A DNA stretch of 64,000 bases from [Clostridium] aminophilum DSM 10710 (GCF_000711825.1 NZ_JONJ01000002.1:62001-126000), one strand, 5' to 3'. Numbered from the stretch's first letter, positions 51,539 through 61,702 are shown. Notes: generated from the sequence alone by a model not told the origin. Numbers and translations are program-made.

Positions 51539-52723
51539 ATGATACTCAATCATTTTCATAATTCCGAATCCGGTGACTGTTCAATTAAAAAGGTGATTCT
51601 TGTGATTTCGTACACGGTACTTTTGATTGCCTGTGTTATCCGGTTGGAATCGGTGATCGCGCTGGCCGGACGGCTGTTTTCGGTGCTGTTCCCGTTTCTG
51701 TGCGGTGCGTTGATCGCGTTTATCGTGAACATTCCCATGCGGACGATCGAAAGGCTGATCGGGAAAGCGATCCGGGATACGGAACAGAAGAGCCGGAGAG
51801 GGATCCGACGCGCGATTGCGATGATTCTCTCGTTTCTTCTGATTTTTGCGGCCCTCGGAATTATTCTGATTTTGATGATTCCGGAGATTGCAGCCGCAAT
51901 GGTCAGCCTTGCCAGCGGCGTTCCGGCTTTTCTCGAAGACCTCACACAGAAGACATTGGTCTATTTCGGCGAGAACCCGCAGATTCGTGCCAGTCTCGAA
52001 AGCCTGAGCAGAAAAGCAGAGTGGCGGAATATCCTGGACAACATTCTTTCCTTTGTCCAGTCCGGTGCGGGGAGTGTGGTGGAATCAACGCTCTCGACGG
52101 TATCCGGCGTTTTCGGCGGCCTGGTGACGGCGGCGCTTGCCCTGATGTTCTCGATTTATATCCTGTCTTCCAAGGAAAAACTGGGAGGGCAGGCGGTCCG
52201 TGTTCTGCAGGCATACCTCCCGCCGGAAATCGTTCAGAAGACACTGAGGATTACTGAGATTATCGCGAGGACCTATTCGAATTATTTTGCCGGTCAGTTT
52301 ACCGACGCCTGCATCTTTGGATTCCTGATCTTTTTACTGCTTACCATCCTGTCTCTTCCGTATGCCATGCTGATCGGCGTAGTTGTCGCGCTCACGGCGC
52401 TGATTCCGATTGTGGGTGCATACATCGGTCTTGCGGTCGGCGCATTTCTGATTGCAGTGGTCAATCCGATGTATGCGCTGTATTTTGCAGGTGTTTATCT
52501 CGGCACCGTGTTTGTTGACAACAACTTCATTTACCCGCGTGTTGTCGGAAGCTCGGTGGGCCTTCCGGCCATATGGGTTCTTCTTGCGGTCGGCGTCGGA
52601 GGCGGTCTGTTCGGCGTCGTTGGCATGATTTTCTTCATTCCGGGTACGTCTGTTGTCTACCAGCTGATTCGGGAAAATGTGGCACATCGACTGGAAAGAC
52701 GCGGCGGCGGACCGGTGGAGTGA
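51539..52723 (+). CDS. AI-2E family (UPF0118) membrane transporter
   Basis: 394 residues with seven or eight hydrophobic segments; the C-terminal PIVGAYIGLAVGAFLIAVVNP and VDNNFIYPRVVGSSVGLPAIWVL are typical of the AI-2E/TqsA-like family. Members include autoinducer-2 exporters and Na+/H+ antiporters, so the substrate is unknown. AGGTGG at 51524-51529 favours ATG 51539 over ATG 51521. Confidence 0.85.
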   Translation: MILNHFHNSESGDCSIKKVILVISYTVLLIACVIRLESVIALAGRLFSVLFPFLCGALIAFIVNIPMRTIERLIGKAIRDTEQKSRRGIRRAIAMILSFLLIFAALGIILILMIPEIAAAMVSLASGVPAFLEDLTQKTLVYFGENPQIRASLESLSRKAEWRNILDNILSFVQSGAGSVVESTLSTVSGVFGGLVTAALALMFSIYILSSKEKLGGQAVRVLQAYLPPEIVQKTLRITEIIARTYSNYFAGQFTDACIFGFLIFLLLTILSLPYAMLIGVVVALTALIPIVGAYIGLAVGAFLIAVVNPMYALYFAGVYLGTVFVDNNFIYPRVVGSSVGLPAIWVLLAVGVGGGLFGVVGMIFFIPGTSVVYQLIRENVAHRLERRGGGPVE

Positions 52724-52804
52724 CGGCAAAGATTGGCGAAATATAACGAAAAGAATCAAGAAAGGATGCACTAAAAAAAATACTTCACAATACGACAGAA
52801 TCAA

Positions 52805-52832
52805 TTGAAATGTAATTAAAACTTGTTATAAT
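52805..52832 (+). promoter_or_regulatory. Promoter of the pyruvate:ferredoxin oxidoreductase gene
   Basis: TTGAAA at 52805-52810, 16-bp spacer, TATAAT at 52827-52832 with an extended TG (TGTTATAAT). A strong promoter fits the high-expression codon use of the gene. Confidence 0.7.
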
Positions 52833-52901
52833 ATTATCAGTTTGATGCATGTATACATCAGACCTGACAAAGTCTACAGTTAAAATAAGGAGGAATTATT
52901 C

Positions 52902-55900
52902 ATGGGAAGAAATTGGAAAACCATGGATGGTAACGAAGCCGCTGCGTATGCTTCCTATGCATATACCGACGTCGCTGCCATGTATCCGATCACCCCGTCA
53001 TCCGTTATGCCGGAGCATGTCGATGAATGGGCAACAGAAGGCAGAAAGAATATTTTCGGAAATGTAGTACAGATTACAGAGATGCAGTCTGAGGCTGGTG
53101 CAGCAGGTGCTGTTCACGGTTCTCTGGCAGCAGGTGCGCTTACCGCAACCTACACCGCTTCTCAGGGTCTTCTTCTTATGATCCCGAACCTTTACAAGGT
53201 AGCCGGTGAGCTCCTTCCGGGTGTATTCAACGTTTCTGCCCGTGCGATCGCTTCCCACGCGCTGAACATTTTCGGTGACCATTCCGATATCTATGCCTGT
53301 CGTCAGACCGGATGCGCAATGCTTTGCGAATCCAGCGTACAGGAGGTTATGGATCTGACACCGGTTGCTCACCTTGCAGCAATCAAGGGCAGAGTTCCGT
53401 TCATCAACTTCTTCGACGGTTTCCGTACATCCCACGAGATTCAGAAGATCCAGGCATGGGATTACGAGGATCTGAAGGATATGGCTGATTTCGAGGCAAT
53501 TGATGCGTTCAGAAAGAGCGCAATGAACCCGAATCACCCGAACGAGAGAGGTTCTGCTCAGAACCCGGATATCTTCTTCCAGGCTACAGAGGCTTCCAAT
53601 AAGTATTATGATGCTCTTCCGGCTATCGTTGAAGAGTATATGAATAAGGTAAATGAAAAGCTTGGTACAGACTACAAGCTGTTCAACTACTACGGTGCAG
53701 CGGATGCGGATCAGGTTATCATCGCGATGGGTTCCGTAAACGACACCATCGAGGAGACCATCGACTACCTCAATGCTCAGGGCATGAAGGTCGGCGTTGT
53801 AAAGGTTCGTCTTTACAGACCGTTCGTCGCAGAGGCTCTCATCAATGCAATCCCGGATACTGTTAAGAAGATCTCTGTTCTTGACAGAACAAAGGAGAAG
53901 GGTTCCCTCGGCGAGCCGCTTTACCTTGATGTTGTAGCTGCTCTGAAGGGTTCCAAGTTCGATCAGGTTCCGGTATTCTCCGGCCGTTACGGTCTTGGTT
54001 CCAAGGATACAACTCCGAACCAGATTGTTGCTGTATATAAGAACGAAGAGAAGAAGAGATTCACCATCGGTATCAAAGATGATGTAACCAACCTTTCTCT
54101 TGATCTTGGCCCGGCTCTGGTTACCACTCCGGAAGGCACCGTAAACTGCAAGTTCTGGGGTCTCGGCGCAGATGGTACCGTAGGTGCAAACAAGAACTCC
54201 ATCAAGATCATCGGCGACAACACAGACATGTATGCTCAGGCTTACTTTGACTATGATTCCAAGAAGTCCGGCGGTGTTACCATGTCTCACCTTCGTTTCG
54301 GAAAGAAGCCGATCAAGTCCACATACCTGATCCACAAGGCTAACTTTGTAGCATGCCACAACCCGGCTTACATCACAAAGTTCAACATGGTTCAGGAGCT
54401 GGTTGACGGCGGTACATTCCTTCTCAACTGCAAGTGGACCGGCGAAGAGCTCGAGCAGCACATCCCGGGTCAGGTTAAGAAGTTCATGTATGATCACAAG
54501 ATCAACTTCTACACCATCGACGGTGTAAAGCTTGGTATTGAGACAGGCATGGGCCCGACACGTATCAACACAATCCTTCAGGCTGCATTCTTCGTTCTTG
54601 CGAAGATCATTCCGGAGGATGAGGCAGTTAAGCTGATGAAGGACGCTGCTCAGAAGACATACGGCCGTAAGGGTGAGGATGTCGTTAAGAAGAACTGGGC
54701 TGCTATCGATGCAGGTGCATCTGCTCAGAACCTTGTTAAGATCGAGATTCCGGAGTCCTGGGCTAACGGCGCTGACGAAGGTCTTGAGTCCAGCCACGCT
54801 GAGACAGGCCGCAAGGATGTTGTTGACTTCGTAAACAACATTCAGGCTGCTGTATCTTCTCAGGAAGGTAACAACCTCCCGGTATCTGCACTCCTTGACT
54901 ATGTAGATGGTTCTACACCGTCCGGCGCAGCAGCATACGAGAAGAGAGGAATCGCTGTAAACGTTCCGGTTTGGGATTCTTCCAAGTGCATTCAGTGTGA
55001 GTTCTGCTCCCTTGTTTGCCCGCACGCTGCAATCCGTCCGATCGCTCTGACAGCTGATGAGGCTGCAAAGCTTCCGGAAGGCACTGCAACACTTCCGCTG
55101 ACCGGTATGAAGGACGAGTATCAGTTCACCATCGTTACTTCCACTCTCGACTGCACAGGCTGTGGTTCCTGCCAGAACGTATGCCCGGGCATGAGAGGCG
55201 ACAAGGCTCTGACCATGGTTCCGATCGATCAGGCTATGGAGCAGCAGAAGGCATTCGATCTCGCTGTTACCTTCCCGGAGAAGAGAGACGTTGTAGAGAA
55301 GTTTAAGATCAATACTGTAAAGGGTTCCCAGTTCAAGAAGCCGCTTCTTGAGTTCTCCGGCGCCTGCGCAGGTTGTGGTGAGACTCCGTATGCGAAGCTG
55401 ATCACACAGCTCTTCGGTGACAGAATGTACATTGCGAACGCAACAGGATGTACTTCCATTTGGGGTAACTCCTCACCGTCCACTCCGTACACTGTAAACG
55501 ATGAGGGTCACGGTCCGGCATGGAACAACTCTCTGTTCGAGGATGCTGCAGAGTTTGGTTACGGTATGCTTCTTGCTCAGAACGCTATGCGTGACAACCT
55601 GAAGAAGAGAGTTGAGGCTCTCGTTGTTGCTCATCCGGAAAATGCTGCATTCCAGAAGGCAGCTCAGGAGTGGATCGATACCTTCGGCATCGGCGCTCTG
55701 AACGGCGTTGCAACTGACGCTCTCGTTGAGGCTCTTGAGTCTATGGACGATGAGACTGCTAAGGAAGTTGTAAACCAGAAAGACTTCCTCGCTAAGAAGT
55801 CCCAGTGGATCTTCGGCGGCGACGGTTGGGGTTACGATATCGGCTTCGGCGGTCTTGACCACGTACTTGCATCCAACAAGGATGTCAACATCATGGTTTA

Positions 55901-56444
55901 CGATACCGAGGTTTACTCCAACACAGGTGGTCAGGCTTCCAAGGCTACCAAGATGGGTGCTGTAGCTCAGTTCGCTGCAGGCGGTAAGGAGACCGGTAAG
56001 AAGGATCTTGCTACCATCGCTATGTCCTACGGCTATGTATATGTAGCTCAGATCGACATGGGTGGTGACTACGCTCAGGCAGTTAGAGCTCTTGCAGAGG
56101 CTGAGGCATATCCGGGTCCGTCCCTGATCATGGCTTACGCTCCGTGTATCAACCACGGAATCAAGAAGGGCATGGCTAAGGCTATGACCGAGGAGAAGCT
56201 TGCTCTTGAGTGCGGTTACTGGAACAACTTCCGCTTCAACCCGGCTGGCGGCGACAAGAAGTTCACTCTCGATTCCAAGGCACCGACAGGTGACTATCAG
56301 GAATTCCTGAAGGGTGAGGTTCGTTACGCTTCCCTGGCTCTCAAGAATAAGGAAAGAGCTGCTCAGCTCGATGCTGCAAACGAGCAGGCTGCAAAGGATA
56401 GATTCGAATATCTGAGCAAGCTGGATGCTCTTTACAACAAATAA
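52902..56444 (+). CDS. nifJ: Pyruvate:ferredoxin (flavodoxin) oxidoreductase
   Basis: Oxygen-sensitive enzyme that turns pyruvate and CoA into acetyl-CoA, CO2 and reduced ferredoxin. 1180 residues, single-chain homodimer type. Pyruvate-binding domain I starts at NEAAAYASYAYTDVAAMYPITPSS; two [4Fe-4S] motifs are CIQCEFCSLVCPH and CTGCGSCQNVCPG; a third cluster ligand set includes CAGCGETPYAK; the TPP motif is GDGWGYDIGFGGLDHVLASNKDVN. Codon use differs sharply from its neighbours (GCT, CTT, TCC, AAG dominant), as expected for one of the most abundant proteins of a fermenter. Strong AAGGAGG site and its own terminator. Confidence 0.97.
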   Translation: MGRNWKTMDGNEAAAYASYAYTDVAAMYPITPSSVMPEHVDEWATEGRKNIFGNVVQITEMQSEAGAAGAVHGSLAAGALTATYTASQGLLLMIPNLYKVAGELLPGVFNVSARAIASHALNIFGDHSDIYACRQTGCAMLCESSVQEVMDLTPVAHLAAIKGRVPFINFFDGFRTSHEIQKIQAWDYEDLKDMADFEAIDAFRKSAMNPNHPNERGSAQNPDIFFQATEASNKYYDALPAIVEEYMNKVNEKLGTDYKLFNYYGAADADQVIIAMGSVNDTIEETIDYLNAQGMKVGVVKVRLYRPFVAEALINAIPDTVKKISVLDRTKEKGSLGEPLYLDVVAALKGSKFDQVPVFSGRYGLGSKDTTPNQIVAVYKNEEKKRFTIGIKDDVTNLSLDLGPALVTTPEGTVNCKFWGLGADGTVGANKNSIKIIGDNTDMYAQAYFDYDSKKSGGVTMSHLRFGKKPIKSTYLIHKANFVACHNPAYITKFNMVQELVDGGTFLLNCKWTGEELEQHIPGQVKKFMYDHKINFYTIDGVKLGIETGMGPTRINTILQAAFFVLAKIIPEDEAVKLMKDAAQKTYGRKGEDVVKKNWAAIDAGASAQNLVKIEIPESWANGADEGLESSHAETGRKDVVDFVNNIQAAVSSQEGNNLPVSALLDYVDGSTPSGAAAYEKRGIAVNVPVWDSSKCIQCEFCSLVCPHAAIRPIALTADEAAKLPEGTATLPLTGMKDEYQFTIVTSTLDCTGCGSCQNVCPGMRGDKALTMVPIDQAMEQQKAFDLAVTFPEKRDVVEKFKINTVKGSQFKKPLLEFSGACAGCGETPYAKLITQLFGDRMYIANATGCTSIWGNSSPSTPYTVNDEGHGPAWNNSLFEDAAEFGYGMLLAQNAMRDNLKKRVEALVVAHPENAAFQKAAQEWIDTFGIGALNGVATDALVEALESMDDETAKEVVNQKDFLAKKSQWIFGGDGWGYDIGFGGLDHVLASNKDVNIMVYDTEVYSNTGGQASKATKMGAVAQFAAGGKETGKKDLATIAMSYGYVYVAQIDMGGDYAQAVRALAEAEAYPGPSLIMAYAPCINHGIKKGMAKAMTEEKLALECGYWNNFRFNPAGGDKKFTLDSKAPTGDYQEFLKGEVRYASLALKNKERAAQLDAANEQAAKDRFEYLSKLDALYNK

Positions 56445-56486
56445 TCTGAGCGAAAATAACAGATAACCGGACTTGTTCCGGAACGG

Positions 56487-56518
56487 TTCCCCCGGGGATT
56501 TCCCCGGGGGAATTTTTT
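56487..56518 (+). terminator. Intrinsic terminator after nifJ
   Basis: TTCCCCCGGGGA pairs with TCCCCGGGGGAA across a TT loop, followed by TTTTTTA. Very stable. Palindrome copy D starts in the T-tract. Confidence 0.92.
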
Positions 56519-56553
56519 ATTTCATAGGAAATTTCTCCGAATTTTCGGCGAAA
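56519..56553 (+). repeat. Dispersed palindrome, copy D
   Basis: ATTTCATAGGAAATTTC then TCC then GAATTTTCGGCGAAAT; the right arm has diverged. Tail AACATTCCGCGGC resembles the common ACGCTCCGCGG tail. Confidence 0.75.
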
Positions 56554-56557
56554 TAAA

Positions 56558-56911
56558 AAAACATTCCGCGGCTTTATTCTATGTTAAAAGAAAGATTTCG
56601 TGATTTTGATAGAATAATTCTATATGGGATTATTCTATACAGAATATAAGATAATGCTTGAGATTTGATAGAAAATGAACTATTATTCCCTCGAAGAATA
56701 GAAACACTTAACTTTAATAATATGTAGAAACTCATCTTATCATTCTTTTTTACATCTCTGATCTTGTCTCTGATTATTCCAATGACGAAATTCGGATGCG
56801 TTTCTTAAATACTGTTCTCATTTTTATGATTCATTTTTGAAAAGGAAAAATCTCATATGTTCCCGCAGTGTATATGGTATGCGGAAAATTATCTGTCAAA
56901 GGGGGATGAAA
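56558..56911. other. AT-rich non-coding region with an inverted repeat
   Basis: About 350 bp between nifJ and comM, markedly richer in A+T than its surroundings, with no coding frame that looks real. TAGAATAAT (56610-56618) and ATTATTCTA (56629-56637) form a perfect 9-bp inverted repeat, and further TAGAATA-like words recur to 56705. It may hold the comM promoter or a small RNA; no consensus promoter is convincing. Confidence 0.5.
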
Positions 56912-58450
56912 ATGTTCTCAAGAATCCGAAGTTACGGAATCAGCGGCATTGACGGTATTGCGATCGCGGTGGAAGCGGACGTGAGCCCTGGACTTCCGAT
57001 GTTTCATCTGGTCGGTCATCTGTCGCGCGAAGTCAGTGAGGCGGAAGAACGGGTTCGAACGGCAATCCGGAATTCCGGGATCACACTGCCTCCAAGAAGA
57101 ATAACCGTCAATCTGTCTCCGGCTGGGATCCGGAAAGAGGGAACTGCCTTTGATCTGGCAATCGCGGTCGCGGTTCTCTGCTGTTTGGGTGTGATCGATC
57201 CGGACGGTATGGAAGAATTCACGTTTCTTGGGGAACTTGGCCTGGATGGAACGGTACGCCCGATCCGGGGAATTCTTCCGATGGTGATCGCCTCGGTGAA
57301 GGACGGCGTCCGACGGATTTTTCTGCCAAAAGACAATGTCCGGGAAGGACGGGCGGTGATGGGAGCGGAGCTGATCGGCGTGACTGATCTGAAGGAATTA
57401 TGCCGGATGCTGAGTCGGAGAGCGGCGATACAGGGTGAATACTTTGACTCCCATATGTTTGAGGAGGAAGACCATCCGTTTGCGGAGGATTATGCGGATA
57501 TGATCGGCCTGAAATCGGTAAAATTTGCCTGTATGGCTGCCGCTGCGGGTCGGCACAGTATTCTGTTTATCGGTCCGGCCGGTACCGGAAAGAGTATGGC
57601 GGCTTCCAGACTTCCGGGCATTCTGCCGCCGCTGACGATGGAAGAGACCATCGAACTGGCGAAAATCCGCAGTATCTGCGGTTTGCTGGATCCGAGTGTT
57701 CCGTTTTCGAGAAAGAGACCGTTTCGGGCACCGCACCACAGTGTGACGCAGTCGGCTCTGGTCGGAGGAGGGGCGAATCCGAGGCCGGGAGAAATCACGC
57801 TCGCCACCCACGGGGTTCTGTTTCTCGATGAACTGGCAGAGTTTTCTCCCCGAACGATCGATCTTCTGCGCCAGCCGATGGAGGAACACAAAGTGGTGAT
57901 ATCGAGGATGAAGGGGACAATGGTGTATCCGGCGGACTGCATGATTGCGGCGGCATTGAATGGCTGTAAATGCGGCTTATATCCGGACAGACGATGCCAG
58001 TGCTCGGACAATGATCGAAACCGTTATCTGGGAAAGATCTCCGGCCCGTTTCTGGATCGGATCGATATCGGGGTTGAAGTGCCGAGGCAGAAGGTCCGGT
58101 CCACGGAGCAACTGGCCGGGAAGGAATCGTGGAGCACGGCGTCCATGCGGGAAAAGGTAATGCAGGCGCTGGAGATTCAGAAGAAAAGGTTTTCTTCCGA
58201 ACCAATCCGATACAACAGTGAGATGAATTCTGCCCAGATCCGGGCGTATTGTCAGCTGACGCCGGAGGCAGTTCAGCTTCTGGACCGCTACAGTGCCGGT
58301 GACAATACGAGTCTTCGCGGGTATGGTAAGATCTGCCGCGTGGCGCGAACGCTGGCGGATCTGGATGGGAAGGAGAAAATTGACGAACTGGTTCTCTCGG
58401 AGGCATTGTCCTACCGGTCCTTTCAGAAAAAGTACTGGGGGAGAGGATAA
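56912..58450 (+). CDS. comM: YifB/ComM-family Mg-chelatase-like AAA+ ATPase
   Basis: 512 residues. N-terminal ChlI-like domain (MFSRIRSYGISGIDGIAIAV, then PGLPMFHLVGHLSREVSEAEERVRTAI), AAA+ core with Walker A GPAGTGKSM, Walker B LFLDELAEFSPRTIDLLRQPMEE, and a C-terminal zinc-finger-like insert CGLYPDRRCQCSDNDRNRYLGKISGPFLDRIDI. ComM is a helicase for branch migration in natural transformation. AAAGGGGG upstream favours ATG 56912 over 56906 and 56837. It is followed by dprA, another transformation gene. Confidence 0.93.
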   Translation: MFSRIRSYGISGIDGIAIAVEADVSPGLPMFHLVGHLSREVSEAEERVRTAIRNSGITLPPRRITVNLSPAGIRKEGTAFDLAIAVAVLCCLGVIDPDGMEEFTFLGELGLDGTVRPIRGILPMVIASVKDGVRRIFLPKDNVREGRAVMGAELIGVTDLKELCRMLSRRAAIQGEYFDSHMFEEEDHPFAEDYADMIGLKSVKFACMAAAAGRHSILFIGPAGTGKSMAASRLPGILPPLTMEETIELAKIRSICGLLDPSVPFSRKRPFRAPHHSVTQSALVGGGANPRPGEITLATHGVLFLDELAEFSPRTIDLLRQPMEEHKVVISRMKGTMVYPADCMIAAALNGCKCGLYPDRRCQCSDNDRNRYLGKISGPFLDRIDIGVEVPRQKVRSTEQLAGKESWSTASMREKVMQALEIQKKRFSSEPIRYNSEMNSAQIRAYCQLTPEAVQLLDRYSAGDNTSLRGYGKICRVARTLADLDGKEKIDELVLSEALSYRSFQKKYWGRG

Positions 58451-58467
58451 GGAGGAGGTGACAGGAA

Positions 58468-59583
58468 ATGTATGAGGAGAAAGACCGGCTGGCGGCAGTG
58501 TGGATGAGCCGTCGGCGGGAAATCGGTGCTGTGAGCGCGCAAAAACTGATCACCTTTGCAGGAGGCTACCGGAATGTGCTTTGCCTGAGCGAGAGGGAGA
58601 TGGAAAATGCCGGCTTTCTGACAGATAAACAGCGGAAGGTATTGTCAGAAGCTTTGAACGACGGACAAACAAAGGAAGACGCAAGGCGTGATCTGGATCG
58701 AATGAAACAGCACGGAATACGGATTCTTCTGCCGGAGGAGGATGTGTTTCCGGAAAAACTCCGGCGGATTCCGGATCCGCCGATGTGGCTGTATGTGAGA
58801 GGAAGCCTTCCGGATCCGGATCAAAAGTCCTGCGCGCTGATCGGCGCGAGAAACTGTACGGAATACGGCAAAGAAGAGGCAGAATACTTCGGCGGTCTTC
58901 TGGGAGATTACGGGATACCGGTCATCAGCGGTATGGCGCGCGGAATCGATTCGTTTGCGCTTCGGGGGGCGCTGGAAAAAGGCGGAGACTGTTATGCGGT
59001 TCTCGGCTGCGGGGTGAACGTCTGTTATCCGCGGGAGGCCGGAGACATTTTTTCAAGAATACCGGAAAAGGGCGGGATTCTGTCGGAATATCCGCTGGAC
59101 GGTCCGGCGCTTTCACAGCATTTTCCGGTTCGAAACCGGATCATCAGCGGACTGGCGGATATGGTGCTGATTGTGGAGGCGAAACGGAAGAGCGGAAGTC
59201 TGATCACGGCGGATCTGGCACTGGATCAGGGAAAAGATATTTTTGCTCTTCCGGGGAGGCGGACGGACCCGCTCAGTGAAGGAACAAACCGCCTGATCCG
59301 CGTCGGTGCGGGGATTGTGACGGGGCCGGAAGATGTGCTTGAATATTTCGGAATCAGGGGAGAAAAAGGCAGAAAACAGAGCAGAGTGTGTGACAGCGGA
59401 CTTGTCAAGAATGAAAAAAAGGTGTATAGTGCCATTGATTCGCACCCGAGACACATCGAGGAGATCATGAACCGAAGCGGTCTCTCCTGGGGAGAATGTC
59501 TTGTGGCGCTGATGAAACTGGAAATCTGCGGGCTGGCAGTCCAGCCGGATAACCAATATTATATGAAGAAACTTGATAAGTAG
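58468..59583 (+). CDS. dprA: DNA-processing protein DprA
   Basis: Loads RecA on incoming single-stranded DNA. 371 residues: N-terminal SAM/HhH-like region, the Rossmann-like core with LIGARNCTEYGKEEAEYFG, PVISGMARGIDSFALRGAL, LGCGVNVCYPREAGDIF and LFALPGRRTDPLSEGTNRLI (typical ALPG motif), and a C-terminal winged-helix-like domain (HPRHIEEIMNRSGLSWGECLVALMKLEI). GGAGGTGA site overlaps the comM end, so the two are cotranscribed, with topA following after 8 bp. Confidence 0.95.
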   Translation: MYEEKDRLAAVWMSRRREIGAVSAQKLITFAGGYRNVLCLSEREMENAGFLTDKQRKVLSEALNDGQTKEDARRDLDRMKQHGIRILLPEEDVFPEKLRRIPDPPMWLYVRGSLPDPDQKSCALIGARNCTEYGKEEAEYFGGLLGDYGIPVISGMARGIDSFALRGALEKGGDCYAVLGCGVNVCYPREAGDIFSRIPEKGGILSEYPLDGPALSQHFPVRNRIISGLADMVLIVEAKRKSGSLITADLALDQGKDIFALPGRRTDPLSEGTNRLIRVGAGIVTGPEDVLEYFGIRGEKGRKQSRVCDSGLVKNEKKVYSAIDSHPRHIEEIMNRSGLSWGECLVALMKLEICGLAVQPDNQYYMKKLDK

Positions 59584-59591
59584 GTGCTTAT

Positions 59592-61676
59592 ATGTCAAAA
59601 AATCTTGTTATTGTGGAGTCTCCGGCCAAGGTAAAAACCATTAAGAAGTTCCTTGGCTCCAATTATACCGTTGATGCTTCCGGCGGCCATGTCAGGGACC
59701 TTCCGAAGAGTCAGCTCGGAATTGATGTGACTCAGGAATACGAACCGCGGTATATCACAATCCGCGGAAAAGGTGATACACTTGCGCGCCTGCGAAAAGA
59801 AGTAAAAAAAGCGGATCATATTTATCTTGCGACCGACCCGGATCGCGAGGGTGAAGCGATTTCCTGGCATCTGTCCAAAGCGCTGAAACTGGACGAGGCT
59901 GTGGATAAAAAGGTTTCCCGCATTACCTTCAATGAGATTACCAAAAATGCGGTGAAGGCCTCCCTGAAGGCCCCGAGAAAGATCGATATGGATCTCGTGG
60001 ACGCACAGCAGGCCCGCCGCGTGCTGGATCGTCTTGTCGGCTATATGATCAGCCCTCTTCTCTGGGAAAAGGTGAAGAGGGGCCTTTCTGCCGGCCGTGT
60101 TCAGTCGGTTGCGCTTCGCATGATCTGTGATCGTGAAGATGAGATCAATTCCTTCATTCCGGAAGAGTACTGGACGGTGGATGCAGAACTTGCCGAGGGC
60201 AGGAAGAAGCTTACCGCTCATTATTACGGAAGAGACGGAAAAAAATACGTTCCCGCAAGCAAAGAGGAAGTTGACGGGATCAAAAAGGAACTGGAGCATG
60301 CCGACTTTACGGTTTCGGAAGTCAAGAACGGCGTTCGGAGCAAGAAGCCGCCGCTTCCGTTTACCACCAGTACGCTTCAGCAGGTCGCGGCGTCCAATCT
60401 GAACTTCTCGACCTCCAAGACCATGCGTCTTGCCCAGCAGCTCTATGAGGGCGTTGAAGTCAAGGGGCTCGGGACCATCGCGCTGATCACCTATCTCCGT
60501 ACCGATTCCACCCGTATTTCGGCAGAGGCGGATGCGGCCGGAAGAAGATACATTTCCGAAAACTACGGAGAAAAATATGCCGGAGACGGAAATGCGGCCG
60601 GCGGGAAAAATGACGCAAAAATTCAGGATGCGCACGAGGCAATTCGTCCGGTCAATGTGGAACTGACTCCGACAGAAGTGAAGGATTCCCTTCCGCGGGA
60701 TCTGTTCCGTCTCTACCATCTGATCTGGACAAGATTTGTGGCGAGCCGCATGACACCGGCGTCCTATGAGACAACTTCGGTGAAGATTGCCGCAGGCCGC
60801 CACATCTTCTCGCTGTCGGCAAGCCGGATCCTGTTTGACGGTTTCCTGTCTGTTTATTCGATCGACAGTGAAAAGGAAGAAAAGAACGCGCTGACAGAAT
60901 CCCTGGAGATGGGACAGAAGCTGACGGCTTCCGCTGTGACCGGTGAGCAGCATTTCACCCAGCCGCCGGCTCACTACACTGAGGCAAGTCTTGTGCGGGC
61001 ACTGGAAGAAGACGGGATTGGCCGTCCGAGTACATATGCGCCGACGATTTCCACGATTTTGAACCGACGCTATATCACAAAGGAGAAAAAGAATCTCTAT
61101 GTGACCGAGCTGGGTGATGTGGTAAACCGTATCATGAAAAAGGCTTTTCCGACGATCGTGGACACCGCGTTTACCGCGAATATGGAGTATCTTCTTGACC
61201 GTATCGGAGACGGATCCGTCAAGTGGAAGACCGTAATCGAGAATTTCTATCCGGATCTGGATGATTCGGTTGCCAAGGCGAAGAAAGAGCTGGAGTCCGT
61301 CAAGATTGCGGACGAAGTGACCGATGAGATCTGTGAAGTATGCGGACGCAATATGGTCATCAAGTATGGTCCGCACGGAAAATTCCTGGCCTGCCCGGGA
61401 TTCCCGGACTGCCGGAACACGAGACCATATCTGGAGAAGATCGGTGTTGCGTGCCCGAAATGCGGCAAAGATCTTGTGATCCGCAAGTCCAAAAAGGGAA
61501 GAGTCTACTACGGCTGTTCCTCTTATCCGGATTGTGAGTTTATGAGCTGGCAGAAACCTTCCTCTGAAAAATGTCCGAATTGCGGCACTTATATGGTTGA
61601 AAAGGGAAATAAACTGATGTGCGCCAATAAAAACTGCGGATTTGTGAAAAATCTCGTAGGAGACGAAAAAAATTAA
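59592..61676 (+). CDS. topA: DNA topoisomerase I
   Basis: Relaxes negative supercoils. 694 residues: TOPRIM domain (LVIVESPAKVKTIKKFLG, DPDREGEAISWHL), active-site Y301 in TYLRTDSTRIS, HEAIRPVN, and three C-terminal zinc fingers (CEVCGRNMVIK ... CPGFPDC; CPKCGKDLVIR ... CSSYPDC; CPNCGTYMVEK ... CANKNC). Forms the classical dprA-topA-codY order known from Bacillus and Clostridia. Confidence 0.97.
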   Translation: MSKNLVIVESPAKVKTIKKFLGSNYTVDASGGHVRDLPKSQLGIDVTQEYEPRYITIRGKGDTLARLRKEVKKADHIYLATDPDREGEAISWHLSKALKLDEAVDKKVSRITFNEITKNAVKASLKAPRKIDMDLVDAQQARRVLDRLVGYMISPLLWEKVKRGLSAGRVQSVALRMICDREDEINSFIPEEYWTVDAELAEGRKKLTAHYYGRDGKKYVPASKEEVDGIKKELEHADFTVSEVKNGVRSKKPPLPFTTSTLQQVAASNLNFSTSKTMRLAQQLYEGVEVKGLGTIALITYLRTDSTRISAEADAAGRRYISENYGEKYAGDGNAAGGKNDAKIQDAHEAIRPVNVELTPTEVKDSLPRDLFRLYHLIWTRFVASRMTPASYETTSVKIAAGRHIFSLSASRILFDGFLSVYSIDSEKEEKNALTESLEMGQKLTASAVTGEQHFTQPPAHYTEASLVRALEEDGIGRPSTYAPTISTILNRRYITKEKKNLYVTELGDVVNRIMKKAFPTIVDTAFTANMEYLLDRIGDGSVKWKTVIENFYPDLDDSVAKAKKELESVKIADEVTDEICEVCGRNMVIKYGPHGKFLACPGFPDCRNTRPYLEKIGVACPKCGKDLVIRKSKKGRVYYGCSSYPDCEFMSWQKPSSEKCPNCGTYMVEKGNKLMCANKNCGFVKNLVGDEKN

Positions 61677-61702
61677 AAATGCACGTAAATTGCCAAAAAC
61701 TC

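Noticed and set aside
52998-55025. 675-residue minus-strand open frame
   Set aside because: Lies fully inside nifJ on the opposite strand; an artefact of the biased codon use of nifJ. No ribosome site or known motif.
59595-61376. 593-residue minus-strand open frame
   Set aside because: Antisense to topA.
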